Source of the DNA: Streptomyces sp. M92
GTDB taxonomy: Bacteria > Actinomycetota > Actinomycetes > Streptomycetales > Streptomycetaceae
Reading direction: 5' to 3'
DNA: 64,000 nucleotides
Assembly: GCF_028473745.1 (NCBI RefSeq)
Contig: NZ_CP101137.1
Span: forward strand, 6,138,001-6,202,000
Made by a program: the position numbers and the translations under genes. Below are positions 16,314 through 24,417 of this stretch, one piece after another; the first letter of the stretch is position 1; each line of letters starts with the position of its first letter. A model generated the notes under the pieces. The model had not been told where the DNA came from and made no database searches. It saw only the letters and a list, made by a program, of their open reading frames with translations.

Positions 16314-17074
16314 CGTCGTTTCAGCGTGGCGGCGCTGGCCACGAGCACCAGCACCACGCACACGAGGATCAGCACCGCGTCACGGACGAACAGTCCGGTG
16401 ACGCCCGTGTGCGTGGCGGCCTCACCAGCGGCCTGCACGGCGTACGTCATCGGCATCGCCCGGGCCACGGCCGCCAGCGCGCCGTGCATCTCGTCGCGCG
16501 GCACGAACAGTCCGCAGACCAGGAACTGGGGCAGGACACCGGCCGGCAGGAACTGCACCGCCTGGAACTCGTTGCGGGCGAAGGCGCTCACCAGCAGTCC
16601 GAGGGCGAGACCCAGCAGGGCGCCGAGCATCGCGATGACCATCAGCAGATAGGCGGGCCCCTTGATGTCCAGGCCCAGCGGGCCCACCGAGAGCAGCGTG
16701 GACAGCACGGCCTGGAGCAGCGCCAGGAAGGCGAAGGCGAGGCTGTAGCCGAGGACGATGTCCAGCCGCCGGACCGGCATCGTCAGCAGGCGCTCCGCGG
16801 TGCCCGAGGTGCGCTCCCGCAGCGTCGACACCGAGGCCACCAGGTACATCACGATGACCGGGAAGATGCCGAAGACCTGGGGTCCGACGCGTTCGAAGGT
16901 CTCCTCGGAGTCGTGGAACATCAGTTTGAGCAGCACCATGAGCATGCAGGGGATGCCCAGCAGCAGGGCGGTGCTGCCGCGGTCGCGGGAGATCTGCTGG
17001 AGCACCCGCACCGCGGTCGCGGTGGTGATGCCGGGCGAGAACGGCAGCCGGTCGGTCAGGTGAGTGGCAGTCAT
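16310..17074 (-). CDS. ABC-2 type transporter permease
   Basis: The 254-residue integral membrane protein has about six helices, with a long extracytoplasmic or cytoplasmic N-terminal part (1-35) and the signature RERTSGTAERLLTMPVRRLD (about 88-107) that marks the ABC-2/DrrB-like drug and polymer exporters. The ATG overlaps the ATPase stop (ATGA), so it pairs with that gene product to form an exporter. Substrate unknown; context suggests the terpene-derived compound or the small secreted peptide, which is inference. Confidence 0.9.
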   Translation of the reverse strand: MTATHLTDRLPFSPGITTATAVRVLQQISRDRGSTALLLGIPCMLMVLLKLMFHDSEETFERVGPQVFGIFPVIVMYLVASVSTLRERTSGTAERLLTMPVRRLDIVLGYSLAFAFLALLQAVLSTLLSVGPLGLDIKGPAYLLMVIAMLGALLGLALGLLVSAFARNEFQAVQFLPAGVLPQFLVCGLFVPRDEMHGALAAVARAMPMTYAVQAAGEAATHTGVTGLFVRDAVLILVCVVLVLVASAATLKRR

Positions 17075-18027
17075 GTGAGGGTGTCCGCAGCGAAGAAGGT
17101 GCGTTCGGCGTCGGGCGCGCCGGGCTGGTCGAGCAGATGGGGCGACAGGCCGTCGACGGCGTCGTGCTGCCGGGCCGCCCGCGCCTCCGCCGCCGCCGCG
17201 GCGCGTACGAGGTGCAGGAACGCCTCCTCCACCTCGGCGCAGCCGGTGTGCTTCAGCAGGCTGTCCCGGTCGGCGCTGGCGAGGAGCCGGCCGGAGCGCA
17301 TCAGGAGCAGCCGGTCGCAGCGGTCGGCCTCGTCCATCACGTGGCTGGACACCAGGAGTGTGGTGCCCTCCTCGGCCAGCCGCTGGAACACCAGCCACAA
17401 CTCCCGGCGCACCATCGGGTCGAGGCCGACGGTGGGCTCGTCCATCACGAGCAGGTCGGGCCGGTTCAGCAGGGCCACCGCGAGGGAGACCCGCGAGTAC
17501 TGACCGCCCGACAGCCGGGCGACCGGCTGGTCCGCGTACGCCACCAGGTCCACCTCCTTCACGACGCGGACCACGGCGTCCTCCCGGCGCCAGCCGCGCA
17601 TGCCGAGGGCGGCGGCGAAGTACCGCAGGTTCTCCAGCACGGTCAGGTCGGCGTACACGGACGGTGCCTGGGTGACGTAGCCGACGCGGGTGCGCAGGGG
17701 CCAGGCGCCCGCCGAGTGACCGAGCACCTGGACGTGTCCGGCGTTCGGCTGCTGCACACCGACCACGCAGCGCAGCAGGGTGGTCTTGCCGCATCCGCTC
17801 GGACCGAGCAGGCCGACGATGCGGCCGCGGGGAATGGTGAAACTGACGTTGCGCAGCACCGGCCGGGTGCCCCGGGCCACGGTCAGCCCGTAGGCGGCCA
17901 CGGCCGGGAGGTCGCCCGGGGGCGCTGCGCTGTGCTCGGTGGTCTGCACGGCTCCACTGTGTTTCGTCGGATCGGGGCCGCGGCGGACGGCCACGGCGCG
18001 GCCGGGGCGAGGGAACGGAGCGGTCAT
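17071..18027 (-). CDS. ABC transporter ATP-binding protein
   Basis: The 318-residue ATPase has Walker A GPSGCGKTT (about 74-82), the Q-loop in YVTQAPSV, the LSGGQYSRVSLA signature, Walker B LLVMDEPTVGLD and the H-loop in LLVSSHVMDEAD. It powers the permease encoded next. I kept ATG 18027 because an open upstream frame ends there as ATGA, the junction style of this operon. GTG 17949, with GGAG before it, is an alternative that removes 26 atypical residues. The C-terminal 50 residues are an extension without a known motif. Confidence 0.9.
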   Translation of the reverse strand: MTAPFPRPGRAVAVRRGPDPTKHSGAVQTTEHSAAPPGDLPAVAAYGLTVARGTRPVLRNVSFTIPRGRIVGLLGPSGCGKTTLLRCVVGVQQPNAGHVQVLGHSAGAWPLRTRVGYVTQAPSVYADLTVLENLRYFAAALGMRGWRREDAVVRVVKEVDLVAYADQPVARLSGGQYSRVSLAVALLNRPDLLVMDEPTVGLDPMVRRELWLVFQRLAEEGTTLLVSSHVMDEADRCDRLLLMRSGRLLASADRDSLLKHTGCAEVEEAFLHLVRAAAAAEARAARQHDAVDGLSPHLLDQPGAPDAERTFFAADTLT

Positions 18028-18251
18028 CGCCAGGACAACGGTCCGTCCGGCCCGAGGTCACGCGCCGGTGGCGTCGTCGCTCCGGCCGGCTGGGCTGATC
18101 GGGGGTGGGAGGCGAGCGAGTGCTCGCAGGGCCGGGGGGTGGCCGCGGGGTGGGCGGCCTGCGTGGTCACGCCCGCGGTGACGAGCCCGGTGACGCATCC
18201 GGCGGCCGCGAGTACGGTGCCGTGCGCGACGGCCCGGCGCCGGTGTGCGCG
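18024..18251 (-). other. 75-codon coding-like extension in frame after the prenyltransferase stop
   Basis: Straight after the TGA of the prenyl synthase gene, the same frame stays open for 75 codons with strong third-position G/C and ends in a TGA that overlaps the ABC ATPase ATG (ATGA). It encodes RRRAVAHGTVLAAAGCVTG-like sequence, a signal-peptide or membrane-anchor pattern, then a Pro/Ala/Ser-rich tail. No ATG, GTG or TTG opens it before the hydrophobic part. It could be a gene that lost its start, a stop-codon read-through tail (context TGA-C), or a gene disrupted by an indel. Confidence 0.4.
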
Positions 18252-19295
18252 TCAGGACTCGCGGCGGGTCATCGACCGGGCGACGTCGTGCAGTTGGCGG
18301 TAGGCGTCCGCGGTGGGACGCGCCAGCGACAGGGAACGCAGTGCGGCCGCCGTCTGGCGGCGGGCCTCCTCCTCGGCCGCCTGCCGTCCGCCGGCCTCCT
18401 CCACCAGGTGACGCGCCAGGTCGACGTCGTCCTCCGTCAGCGGGTGCGGTGCCCGGTACAGCTCGCGCAGCCGCCCGGCCGCGGCCCCCGGGGCGGCGAG
18501 GGCCGCGACCACGGGCAGGGACTTCTTGCGTGCGGCCAGGTCCGCGCCGACCGGTTTGCCGCTGCGCGCGGTGCGGCCCCAGATGCCGAGGATGTCGTCC
18601 GCGCACTGGAAGGCCACGCCGAGGTGGCGGCCGAAGTCCCGCAGCCCGCCCACCCGGACGCTGTCCGCGCCCGCCAGCACACCGCCGAGGGCGCAGGCGC
18701 AGCCGATCAGGGCACCGGTCTTGCCGGCGGCCATGGCCAGGTAGTCGGCCACCGTCACGTCGTGCGCCTTCTCGAAGGCGACGTCGTGGCTCTGCCCCTC
18801 CACCAGCTCCAGCAGGGCCCCCACGAGTTCCTGCACGGCCGCTCCGGCGCGGGCCGGCGGAGTCTGGGCCAGGACTCGCATCGCGGCGACCAGCAGCGCG
18901 TCCCCGGTGAGCACGGCCGCGGGCGTGCCGAACAGGGACCAGGCGGCGGGCCGGTGCCGGCGCAGCGCGTCACCGTCGATGACGTCGTCGTGCAACAGGG
19001 TGAAATCGTGCACCAGCTCCACCGCCACGGCCCCGGGCACCGCGTCCGACGGGCTGCCGCCGACGGCCACGGCCGACAGCAGCGTGAGCGCCGGGCGCAC
19101 CACCTTGCCGCCGCCGGACGCGGACGTACGGGGCTCGCCGTCGGCCTCGCACCACCCCCGGTGATACCTGGCCACCAGGCTCTCGGCGGCGGGCAGCGAC
19201 TCGACCGCGGCCCGCAGGGCGGGCGACAGCACGTCGTCGACCCAGTCCAGCCGGGGAAAGGCACCTGCCGGGGCCGAGTCGGTGATCTGCGACAC
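18252..19295 (-). CDS. Polyprenyl diphosphate synthase (GGPP or FPP synthase)
   Basis: The 347-residue trans-prenyltransferase starts at GTG 19295 after GAGGAG. The first Asp-rich motif is DDVID (in LLHDDVIDGD, about 102-106) and the second is DDILGIWG, the usual streptomycete form, followed by KPVGADLAARKKSLP. It joins IPP to allylic diphosphates. The aromatic residue five positions before the first motif leaves the chain length (C15 or C20) undecided. It could be the displaced crtE for the carotenoid genes, the supplier for the terpene synthase, or both. It heads the operon that continues into the ABC exporter. Confidence 0.88.
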   Translation of the reverse strand: MSQITDSAPAGAFPRLDWVDDVLSPALRAAVESLPAAESLVARYHRGWCEADGEPRTSASGGGKVVRPALTLLSAVAVGGSPSDAVPGAVAVELVHDFTLLHDDVIDGDALRRHRPAAWSLFGTPAAVLTGDALLVAAMRVLAQTPPARAGAAVQELVGALLELVEGQSHDVAFEKAHDVTVADYLAMAAGKTGALIGCACALGGVLAGADSVRVGGLRDFGRHLGVAFQCADDILGIWGRTARSGKPVGADLAARKKSLPVVAALAAPGAAAGRLRELYRAPHPLTEDDVDLARHLVEEAGGRQAAEEEARRQTAAALRSLSLARPTADAYRQLHDVARSMTRRES

Positions 19296-19575
19296 GAACT
19301 ACTCCTCGCGATGGGAACGTCAGGGGGGGCGATGAGCGGGAACCGGCGGCGCCTCGCACCGCGCCGGCCCGTGGGCCAGTCAATCGGCTGCCGCACCGTG
19401 CGGGCCGAGTCCTGGCACACCACCCGGGGAAAGATCACCGAAGCAGCCCAGCTCCATGACCATGCACCCAGCCGACAATCACGCCGACCGCCCGCCACGA
19501 ACGGGCGGGCGGGCCGCCGTACGCCGTACGCCCCGCCGCGGGATGCGACGGGGCGGACGGTTTGCGGACGGTCCG
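19296..19575. promoter_or_regulatory. Upstream region of the prenyl synthase operon
   Basis: No gene is supported here. The region should hold the promoter of the minus-strand prenyltransferase-ABC operon. A G/C-rich inverted repeat near 19490-19510 (CGCCCG ... CGGGCG) may terminate the 64-residue gene that ends at 19576. Confidence 0.4.
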
Positions 19576-19770
19576 TCAGCACGGCGTGGTTGCCATGAGC
19601 TTCTCGAAGGAAGCCATGCAGTCCGGGCAGTGGCGTGCCCGTTCGCCGTCGGATGCTTCGATACGTTCGCGGAGCTGCTCTCCGCACAGAGTGGCCGCTG
19701 CCTTTTTGGCCATCACGTGCCACACCAACGCTCCGCCCGCCTTCTCCGGGCCCACGCACATTTCGTACAT
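19576..19770 (-). CDS. Small Cys-containing protein of unknown function (64 aa)
   Basis: ATG 19770 with GGGAGG six bases upstream decides the start; the longer frame to 19998 lacks support. The product has five cysteines, including HCPDC near the C-terminus, together with ALVWHVMAKKAAATLCGE. The CxxC pair with a preceding Cys/His could bind zinc. No family recognised. It is divergent from the cytochrome oxidase subunit gene. Confidence 0.65.
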   Translation of the reverse strand: MYEMCVGPEKAGGALVWHVMAKKAAATLCGEQLRERIEASDGERARHCPDCMASFEKLMATTPC

Positions 19771-19988
19771 GATCGGCCTCCCAGCCTGGACGCCGCTGAC
19801 ACACTCCAGGAGACACCGGATCGGCCGCCACCAGTAGCGAGCGGGGGCCATTCGGGTGACGGCCGCGGCGTCCCTCCGGGGCGGCGACACACCCGGACGG
19901 ATAGAAACGATCAGCCAATCGGCCCTACCTGGGTGGGTGCGTGACGTGGCGTCGACGCATGCGGCCGGGGGTCGGCTGCTGTGGTCGG

Positions 19989-21704
19989 ATGGCGACACAG
20001 ACCGAACCGATCGCTCCGGTCCCGGCGGCGCGACGCCGCCACAGAGGGCGGGTGGTCATCTCCTGGCTCACCACGACCGACCACAAGCGCATCGGCCACC
20101 TCTACCTCATCACGTCCTTCGCGTTCTTCCTGATCGCGGGAGCGCTGGCGATGCTCGTCCGGGCGGAACTGGCCCGCCCCGGGCTGCAACTGCTCTCCAA
20201 CGAGCAGTACAACCAGTCCTTCACGATGCACGGCACGATCATGCTCCTGCTGTTCGCCACCCCGACCTTCGCGGGCTTCGCCAACGCTGTCATGCCCTTG
20301 CAGATCGGCTCCCCGGACGTCGCCTTCCCCAGACTGAACATGCTGTCGTACTGGCTGTTCCTCTTCGGCGGCCTCATCGTCCTCGCGAGCTTCCTCACCC
20401 CGCAGGGCGCCGCGGACTTCGGCTGGACCGCCTACACACCGCTCAGCGGGCCCCTGCGTTCCCCGTACCTCGGCGCCGACCTGTGGATCATGGGGCTGGC
20501 ACTGTCGGGGTTCGGCACCATCCTGGGAGCGGTCAACTTCATCACCACCATCATCTGCATGCGCGCTCCCGGGCTGACCGTCTTCCGCATGCCGATCTTC
20601 GTGTGGAACGTGCTGCTGACGTCCGTCCTGGTGCTGCTGGCCTTCCCGGTGCTGGCGGCGGCGCTGCTGGTGCTGGAGGCCGACCGGCACTTCGGCGCGC
20701 ACGTGTTCGACGCCGAGAACGGCGGGGCGATCCTGTGGCAGCACCTGTTCTGGTTCTTCGGCCATCCCGAGGTGTACATCCTGGCGCTGCCGTTCTTCGG
20801 GGTGGTCACCGAGATCATCCCGGTCTTCGCCCGCAAGCCGGTCTTCGGTTACATGGGGCTGGTCGGTGCGACCATCGCCATCGCGGGGCTGTCGGCCACC
20901 GTCTGGGCGCACCACATGTTCGCCACCGGTGCCGTGCTGCTGCCGTTCTTCTCCTTCCTGACGTATCTCATCGCCGTCCCCACGGGCGTGAAGTTCTTCA
21001 ACTGGATCGGCACGATGTGGCGCGGGTCGCTGTCCTTCGAACCGCCGATGCTGTGGGCGGCCGGGTTCCTGGTGACGTTCCTCTTCGGCGGACTGACCGG
21101 CGTGGTCCTCGGCTCCCCGCCGCTGGACTGGCACGTCACCGACTCCTACTTCGTCGTCGCGCACTTCCACTACGTCCTGTTCGGCACGATCGTGTTCGCG
21201 ATGTTCGGCGGCTTCAGCTTCTGGTGGCCGAAGATGACGGGCCGCATGCTCGACCACCGGCTGGAGAAGGTGCACTTCTGGACGCTGTTCGTCGGCTTCC
21301 ACACCACGTTCCTGGTGCAGCACTGGCTCGGTGTGGAGGGCATGCCGCGCCGGTACGCGGACTATCTGGCCGCCGACGGCTTCACGGCCCTGAACACCGT
21401 CTCCTCCGTCGGCGCCTTCCTGCTGGGGCTGTCGACGCTGCCGTTCCTCTACAACGTCTGGAAGACCGCCAGGTACGGGCGGCCGGTCGGGGTCGACGAC
21501 CCCTGGGGGTACGGGCGTTCACTGGAGTGGGCCACGTCCTGTCCCCCGCCGCGCCACAACTTCCACGCGCTGCCCCGGGTGCGGTCCGAGTCACCGGCCT
21601 TCGACCTGAACCATCCTGAACTCGTCCGGCTCGACCAGGCAGAGCAGACGGGGCGGCGCGACGCGGTGGAGCCGGGCCGGGGGCACAAGGGCGCCCGCTC
21701 GTGA
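19989..21704 (+). CDS. ctaD: Cytochrome c oxidase subunit I
   Basis: The heme-copper oxidase core subunit reduces O2 and pumps protons in the cytoplasmic membrane. ATG 19989 gives 571 residues; the 16 extra residues from 19941 are unlikely. Twelve helices are apparent. Key residues: heme a ligand His in FTMHGTIMLL, CuB His and Tyr in WFFGHPEVYILALPFFG, the HH pair in WAHHMF, and the heme ligands in VVAHFHYVLFG. It stands alone, with no subunit II, III or IV gene nearby, so it is probably an accessory copy. Neighbours are a Cys-rich small protein and a P450. Confidence 0.95.
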   Translation: MATQTEPIAPVPAARRRHRGRVVISWLTTTDHKRIGHLYLITSFAFFLIAGALAMLVRAELARPGLQLLSNEQYNQSFTMHGTIMLLLFATPTFAGFANAVMPLQIGSPDVAFPRLNMLSYWLFLFGGLIVLASFLTPQGAADFGWTAYTPLSGPLRSPYLGADLWIMGLALSGFGTILGAVNFITTIICMRAPGLTVFRMPIFVWNVLLTSVLVLLAFPVLAAALLVLEADRHFGAHVFDAENGGAILWQHLFWFFGHPEVYILALPFFGVVTEIIPVFARKPVFGYMGLVGATIAIAGLSATVWAHHMFATGAVLLPFFSFLTYLIAVPTGVKFFNWIGTMWRGSLSFEPPMLWAAGFLVTFLFGGLTGVVLGSPPLDWHVTDSYFVVAHFHYVLFGTIVFAMFGGFSFWWPKMTGRMLDHRLEKVHFWTLFVGFHTTFLVQHWLGVEGMPRRYADYLAADGFTALNTVSSVGAFLLGLSTLPFLYNVWKTARYGRPVGVDDPWGYGRSLEWATSCPPPRHNFHALPRVRSESPAFDLNHPELVRLDQAEQTGRRDAVEPGRGHKGARS

Positions 21705-21713
21705 CGGACCGCG

Positions 21714-22955
21714 TCAGGGCGCCCGTACGCCGGTGACGGCGAAGCCGCTGCGCGGGCGGGTCGGGATGCGGCGCAGCGGGATGCGCAGGTCCTGGGCGGG
21801 GACCGTGTACTCCAGGCGGGCCAGCCGCACCGCCAGCGCCTCCAGCAGGCCCACGGTGAGGCGCTCGCCGGGGCAGCGGTGACCGGTGGCCGGATCGCCG
21901 CCGCCCTGCGGGACCAGTTCGTCGCGCTCGGGGGGCCGACCGAGGAACCGCTCGGGCCGGAAGGCGTACGGGTCGCCCCACAGTTCCTCGTCGTGGTTCT
22001 GGCCGTAGACGTCGAGCAGCAGGATGCCGCCGGCCGGGACGGACTCGCCGTGCCAGGTGAGGTCGGTGACGGTCCGGCCGCCGAGGAACGGGGCGAAGGG
22101 GTAGAAGCGGCGGACCTCGTGCGCGAACGCCGTGGCGAACGCGCCGTCCCCGGCACGCAGCCGCTCCCGGTGGGCGGGCCAACGGTGCAGGGCGTGCGCG
22201 GAGAAGGCCACGAACCAGCTGACGGCGACCGTGGGCCGCAGCACGTTCAGCAGCTCCACCGCGGCGGTCCGGGCGTCCAGCGGGCCGTCGGGGCCGTCGC
22301 GGTGCCGGGCGACCCGTTCGAGCACCGAGCCGGCCGGGGCGGTGACGCTCCCGGACCGTACGTCCTCGATCAGCCGGGCGGTCCGGACCTCCTGCCGGGA
22401 CCGGGCCCGGCGGGCCCGCAGGTGGCGCGGTCCCGGGATGGCGAAGCCGTCGACCATCGCGATCAGGTCCCGCGCGAGGGGCTCCGCGTCGACGGCTTCG
22501 TCGGGGAGCCCGGCCCAGCGGCAGACTCCGCGGGTGAGCACCACGGCCGCCTCGTCGAACAGGACGACGCGGGCACGCCCGCTCCAGGCGCGCACGGCCT
22601 CGTCCCAGGCCTCGGTGACGTGCTCGGTGAGGCCGGCGACCCGGTCGGGGTCGAGCAGCGGCAGGAACAGTTCCTTGCGGGCACGGTGGGCGCCGCCGTC
22701 GAGGGTGTGCACCGCGCCCTGCCCGAACAGGGTGTCCAGCACGGGCGCCGGGACGGCACCGTGACGGTGCACGTGTGCCTCGTCGTAGAAGAAGCGCACG
22801 GCGTCCGGCCCGCGCACGGCCAGCGCGGGCTTGCCGAGCAGCCGGGTGCGCACCACTGAGTCGGCGCTTTCGCGCATCCGGTCGGGCAGCCAGGCGTACC
22901 CCTCGGTGAGCACGGCGAGGGTGCGGTCCAGCATCGGGCGGCGTTGTGCGTCCAT
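21714..22955 (-). CDS. Cytochrome P450 of the CYP152 (fatty-acid peroxygenase) type
   Basis: The 413-residue heme-thiolate protein has ExxR in HEVRRFYPFAPFLGG and the heme-ligand loop GHRCPGERLT near 368-377. In the I-helix, where ordinary P450s have an acid-alcohol pair, it reads LNVLRPTVAVSW. The Arg-Pro pair is the signature of CYP152 enzymes, which use H2O2 and the substrate carboxylate to hydroxylate or decarboxylate fatty acids, and need no redox partner. No ferredoxin gene is adjacent, as expected. Divergent from a metallo-beta-lactamase-fold gene. Confidence 0.9.
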   Translation of the reverse strand: MDAQRRPMLDRTLAVLTEGYAWLPDRMRESADSVVRTRLLGKPALAVRGPDAVRFFYDEAHVHRHGAVPAPVLDTLFGQGAVHTLDGGAHRARKELFLPLLDPDRVAGLTEHVTEAWDEAVRAWSGRARVVLFDEAAVVLTRGVCRWAGLPDEAVDAEPLARDLIAMVDGFAIPGPRHLRARRARSRQEVRTARLIEDVRSGSVTAPAGSVLERVARHRDGPDGPLDARTAAVELLNVLRPTVAVSWFVAFSAHALHRWPAHRERLRAGDGAFATAFAHEVRRFYPFAPFLGGRTVTDLTWHGESVPAGGILLLDVYGQNHDEELWGDPYAFRPERFLGRPPERDELVPQGGGDPATGHRCPGERLTVGLLEALAVRLARLEYTVPAQDLRIPLRRIPTRPRSGFAVTGVRAP

Positions 22956-23110
22956 GACCGATGGGTGCCCCGGGCCGCTCCAGGGACACCCGGCGGTGCG
23001 GGCGGCCGGGTGAGGGTCCGCGGTCGGGGTACTCCGTCCTCCGACGGGGACCTCGAGCCGGACGGCCCGGGCCCCGGCCCCGTGCTCCCGGACAGGATCG
23101 GACCACCCCC

Positions 23111-23977
23111 ATGTCCCCGTCCACGCCTTCGTCCCCGGACCGGACCCCGGACGACTCCCTGCGGATCCACTTCGTCGGCAACGCGACGGTGCTGCTGCGC
23201 TACCGCGGGCTGAGCCTGCTCACCGATCCGAACCTCCTCCACCGCGGCGAACGCGCCCACCTCGGGTACGGACTGGTGAGCCGTCGCCTGACCGAGCCCG
23301 CGCTGGACCCCGGCGTGCTGCCGGGGCTCGACGCCGTGGTGCTGTCGCACCTGCACGGCGACCACTGGGACCGCAGGGCCCGGCGGTCGCTGTCGCGGTC
23401 GCTGCCGATCGTCACCACCCCGCACGCCTCCCGCCGGTTGCAGGGCGTGCACGGGTTCCACCGTGCCGTGGGGCTGTGCACCTGGCAGGAGGAGACCGTG
23501 CGGCACGCGGACGCGCGGGTGCGCATCACCGCGCTGCCCGGCCGGCACGCCGGGCACCCGGTGCTGCGGCGCCTGCTGCCGCCGGTGATGGGCAGCCTGC
23601 TGGAGTTCGGCCCGGCGGCGGGCCCCCCGCGGCACCGGCTCTACGTCTCCGGCGACACTCTGCTCTTCGACGGCCTGGACGAGATCGCCCGGCGCTTCCC
23701 GGACCTGGATCTGGCGGTGCTGCACCTGGGCGGGACGACGCTGCCGGGCGGCTTCGTGGTGACCATGGACGGGCGCCAGGGCGCGGAACTCGCCCGCCGT
23801 CTCGGCCCGCGCCTGATCCTGCCGGTGCACTACGACGACTACTCCGTCTTCCGCTCACCGCTCGACGCCTTCCTCGCCGAAGCCGACCGGAAGGGACTCG
23901 CCGACCGGCTCGTGCACTGCCGGCGCGGTCAGCGGGCCGTCCTGCGCCCCGACGGCGGCCCGCCCGTCGTGACGTGA
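23111..23977 (+). CDS. Metallo-beta-lactamase-fold hydrolase
   Basis: I chose ATG 23111, where the fold begins (SLRIHFVGNATVLLRYRGLSLLTDPNLL), over the longer frame from 22961. The 288-residue protein has the metal motif LSHLHGDHWD, further ligands near ALPGRHAGH, YVSGDT and LPVHYDDYSVF. It resembles the UlaG/NAPE-PLD-like branch that cleaves phosphodiester or lactone bonds of lipids. The substrate is not clear. Its gene is divergent from the P450, sharing a 155-base region. Confidence 0.87.
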   Translation: MSPSTPSSPDRTPDDSLRIHFVGNATVLLRYRGLSLLTDPNLLHRGERAHLGYGLVSRRLTEPALDPGVLPGLDAVVLSHLHGDHWDRRARRSLSRSLPIVTTPHASRRLQGVHGFHRAVGLCTWQEETVRHADARVRITALPGRHAGHPVLRRLLPPVMGSLLEFGPAAGPPRHRLYVSGDTLLFDGLDEIARRFPDLDLAVLHLGGTTLPGGFVVTMDGRQGAELARRLGPRLILPVHYDDYSVFRSPLDAFLAEADRKGLADRLVHCRRGQRAVLRPDGGPPVVT

Positions 23978-24035
23978 CGTGACGGGCGAACCGGCGGACC
24001 GCTCGCGCAGCGTGTCGACCGACTCGCCGGCGCTC

Positions 24036-24105
24036 CTCGGCAGCGGCCGGGCTGCCCGGCGGGTGACCGGCCGGAGGGCGGTGTCGCGGCGGTCGCCGGG
24101 AACGC
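24036..24105. repeat. Copy 1 of a ~70-bp direct repeat
   Basis: Shares CTGCCCGGCGG...GTGACCGG...CCGGAGGGCGGTGTCGCGGC and GTCGCCGGGAACGC with the segment at 24294-24367; a few substitutions and one 4-base indel separate the copies. Confidence 0.75.
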
Positions 24106-24293
24106 TCGGCGCAGCGTGTCGACGGGCGTGACCGTGGTGGCCCGGAGGTCGGCCGGGGCGGCGCGGAGCAGGGCGGCGCCCCCCGGCCCCCCGGGTGCCG
24201 CGCTCCGCGACCGTCACCCGGAAAGCGCCGGTGCCGCACTCGATCCGGCACCCGCGGTGGGAAACGGTGGGCGGCAGCGTCTCCCCGACGCAC

Positions 24294-24367
24294 ATCGGCA
24301 GCGGGTCCGGCTGCCCGGCGGTGACCGGACGGCCGGAGGGCGGTGTCGCGGCAGTCGCCGGGAACGC
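24294..24367. repeat. Copy 2 of a ~70-bp direct repeat
   Basis: About 90 percent identical by eye to 24036-24105, with an extra ACGG after GTGACCGG. Same orientation, offset about 258 bases. Confidence 0.75.
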
Positions 24368-24417
24368 GGCCACGGCGAGGGCGGACGACCCGGCAGAACC
24401 GCCGCGGGTCGCCCTCG

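Larger units (their letters stand above)
23978..24417. other. Gene-free stretch with a duplicated ~70-bp segment
   Basis: No frame here has a credible start and product on either strand. The stretch contains two imperfect copies of a ~70-bp segment (about 24036-24105 and 24294-24367), plus two copies of GCGCAGCGTGTCGAC at about 24005 and 24110. Confidence 0.6.

Noticed and set aside
19911..21323. 470-codon minus frame opposite ctaD
   Set aside because: Pure antisense of a membrane protein with charged low-complexity content (His/Gln/Glu/Arg). GC-driven artefact.
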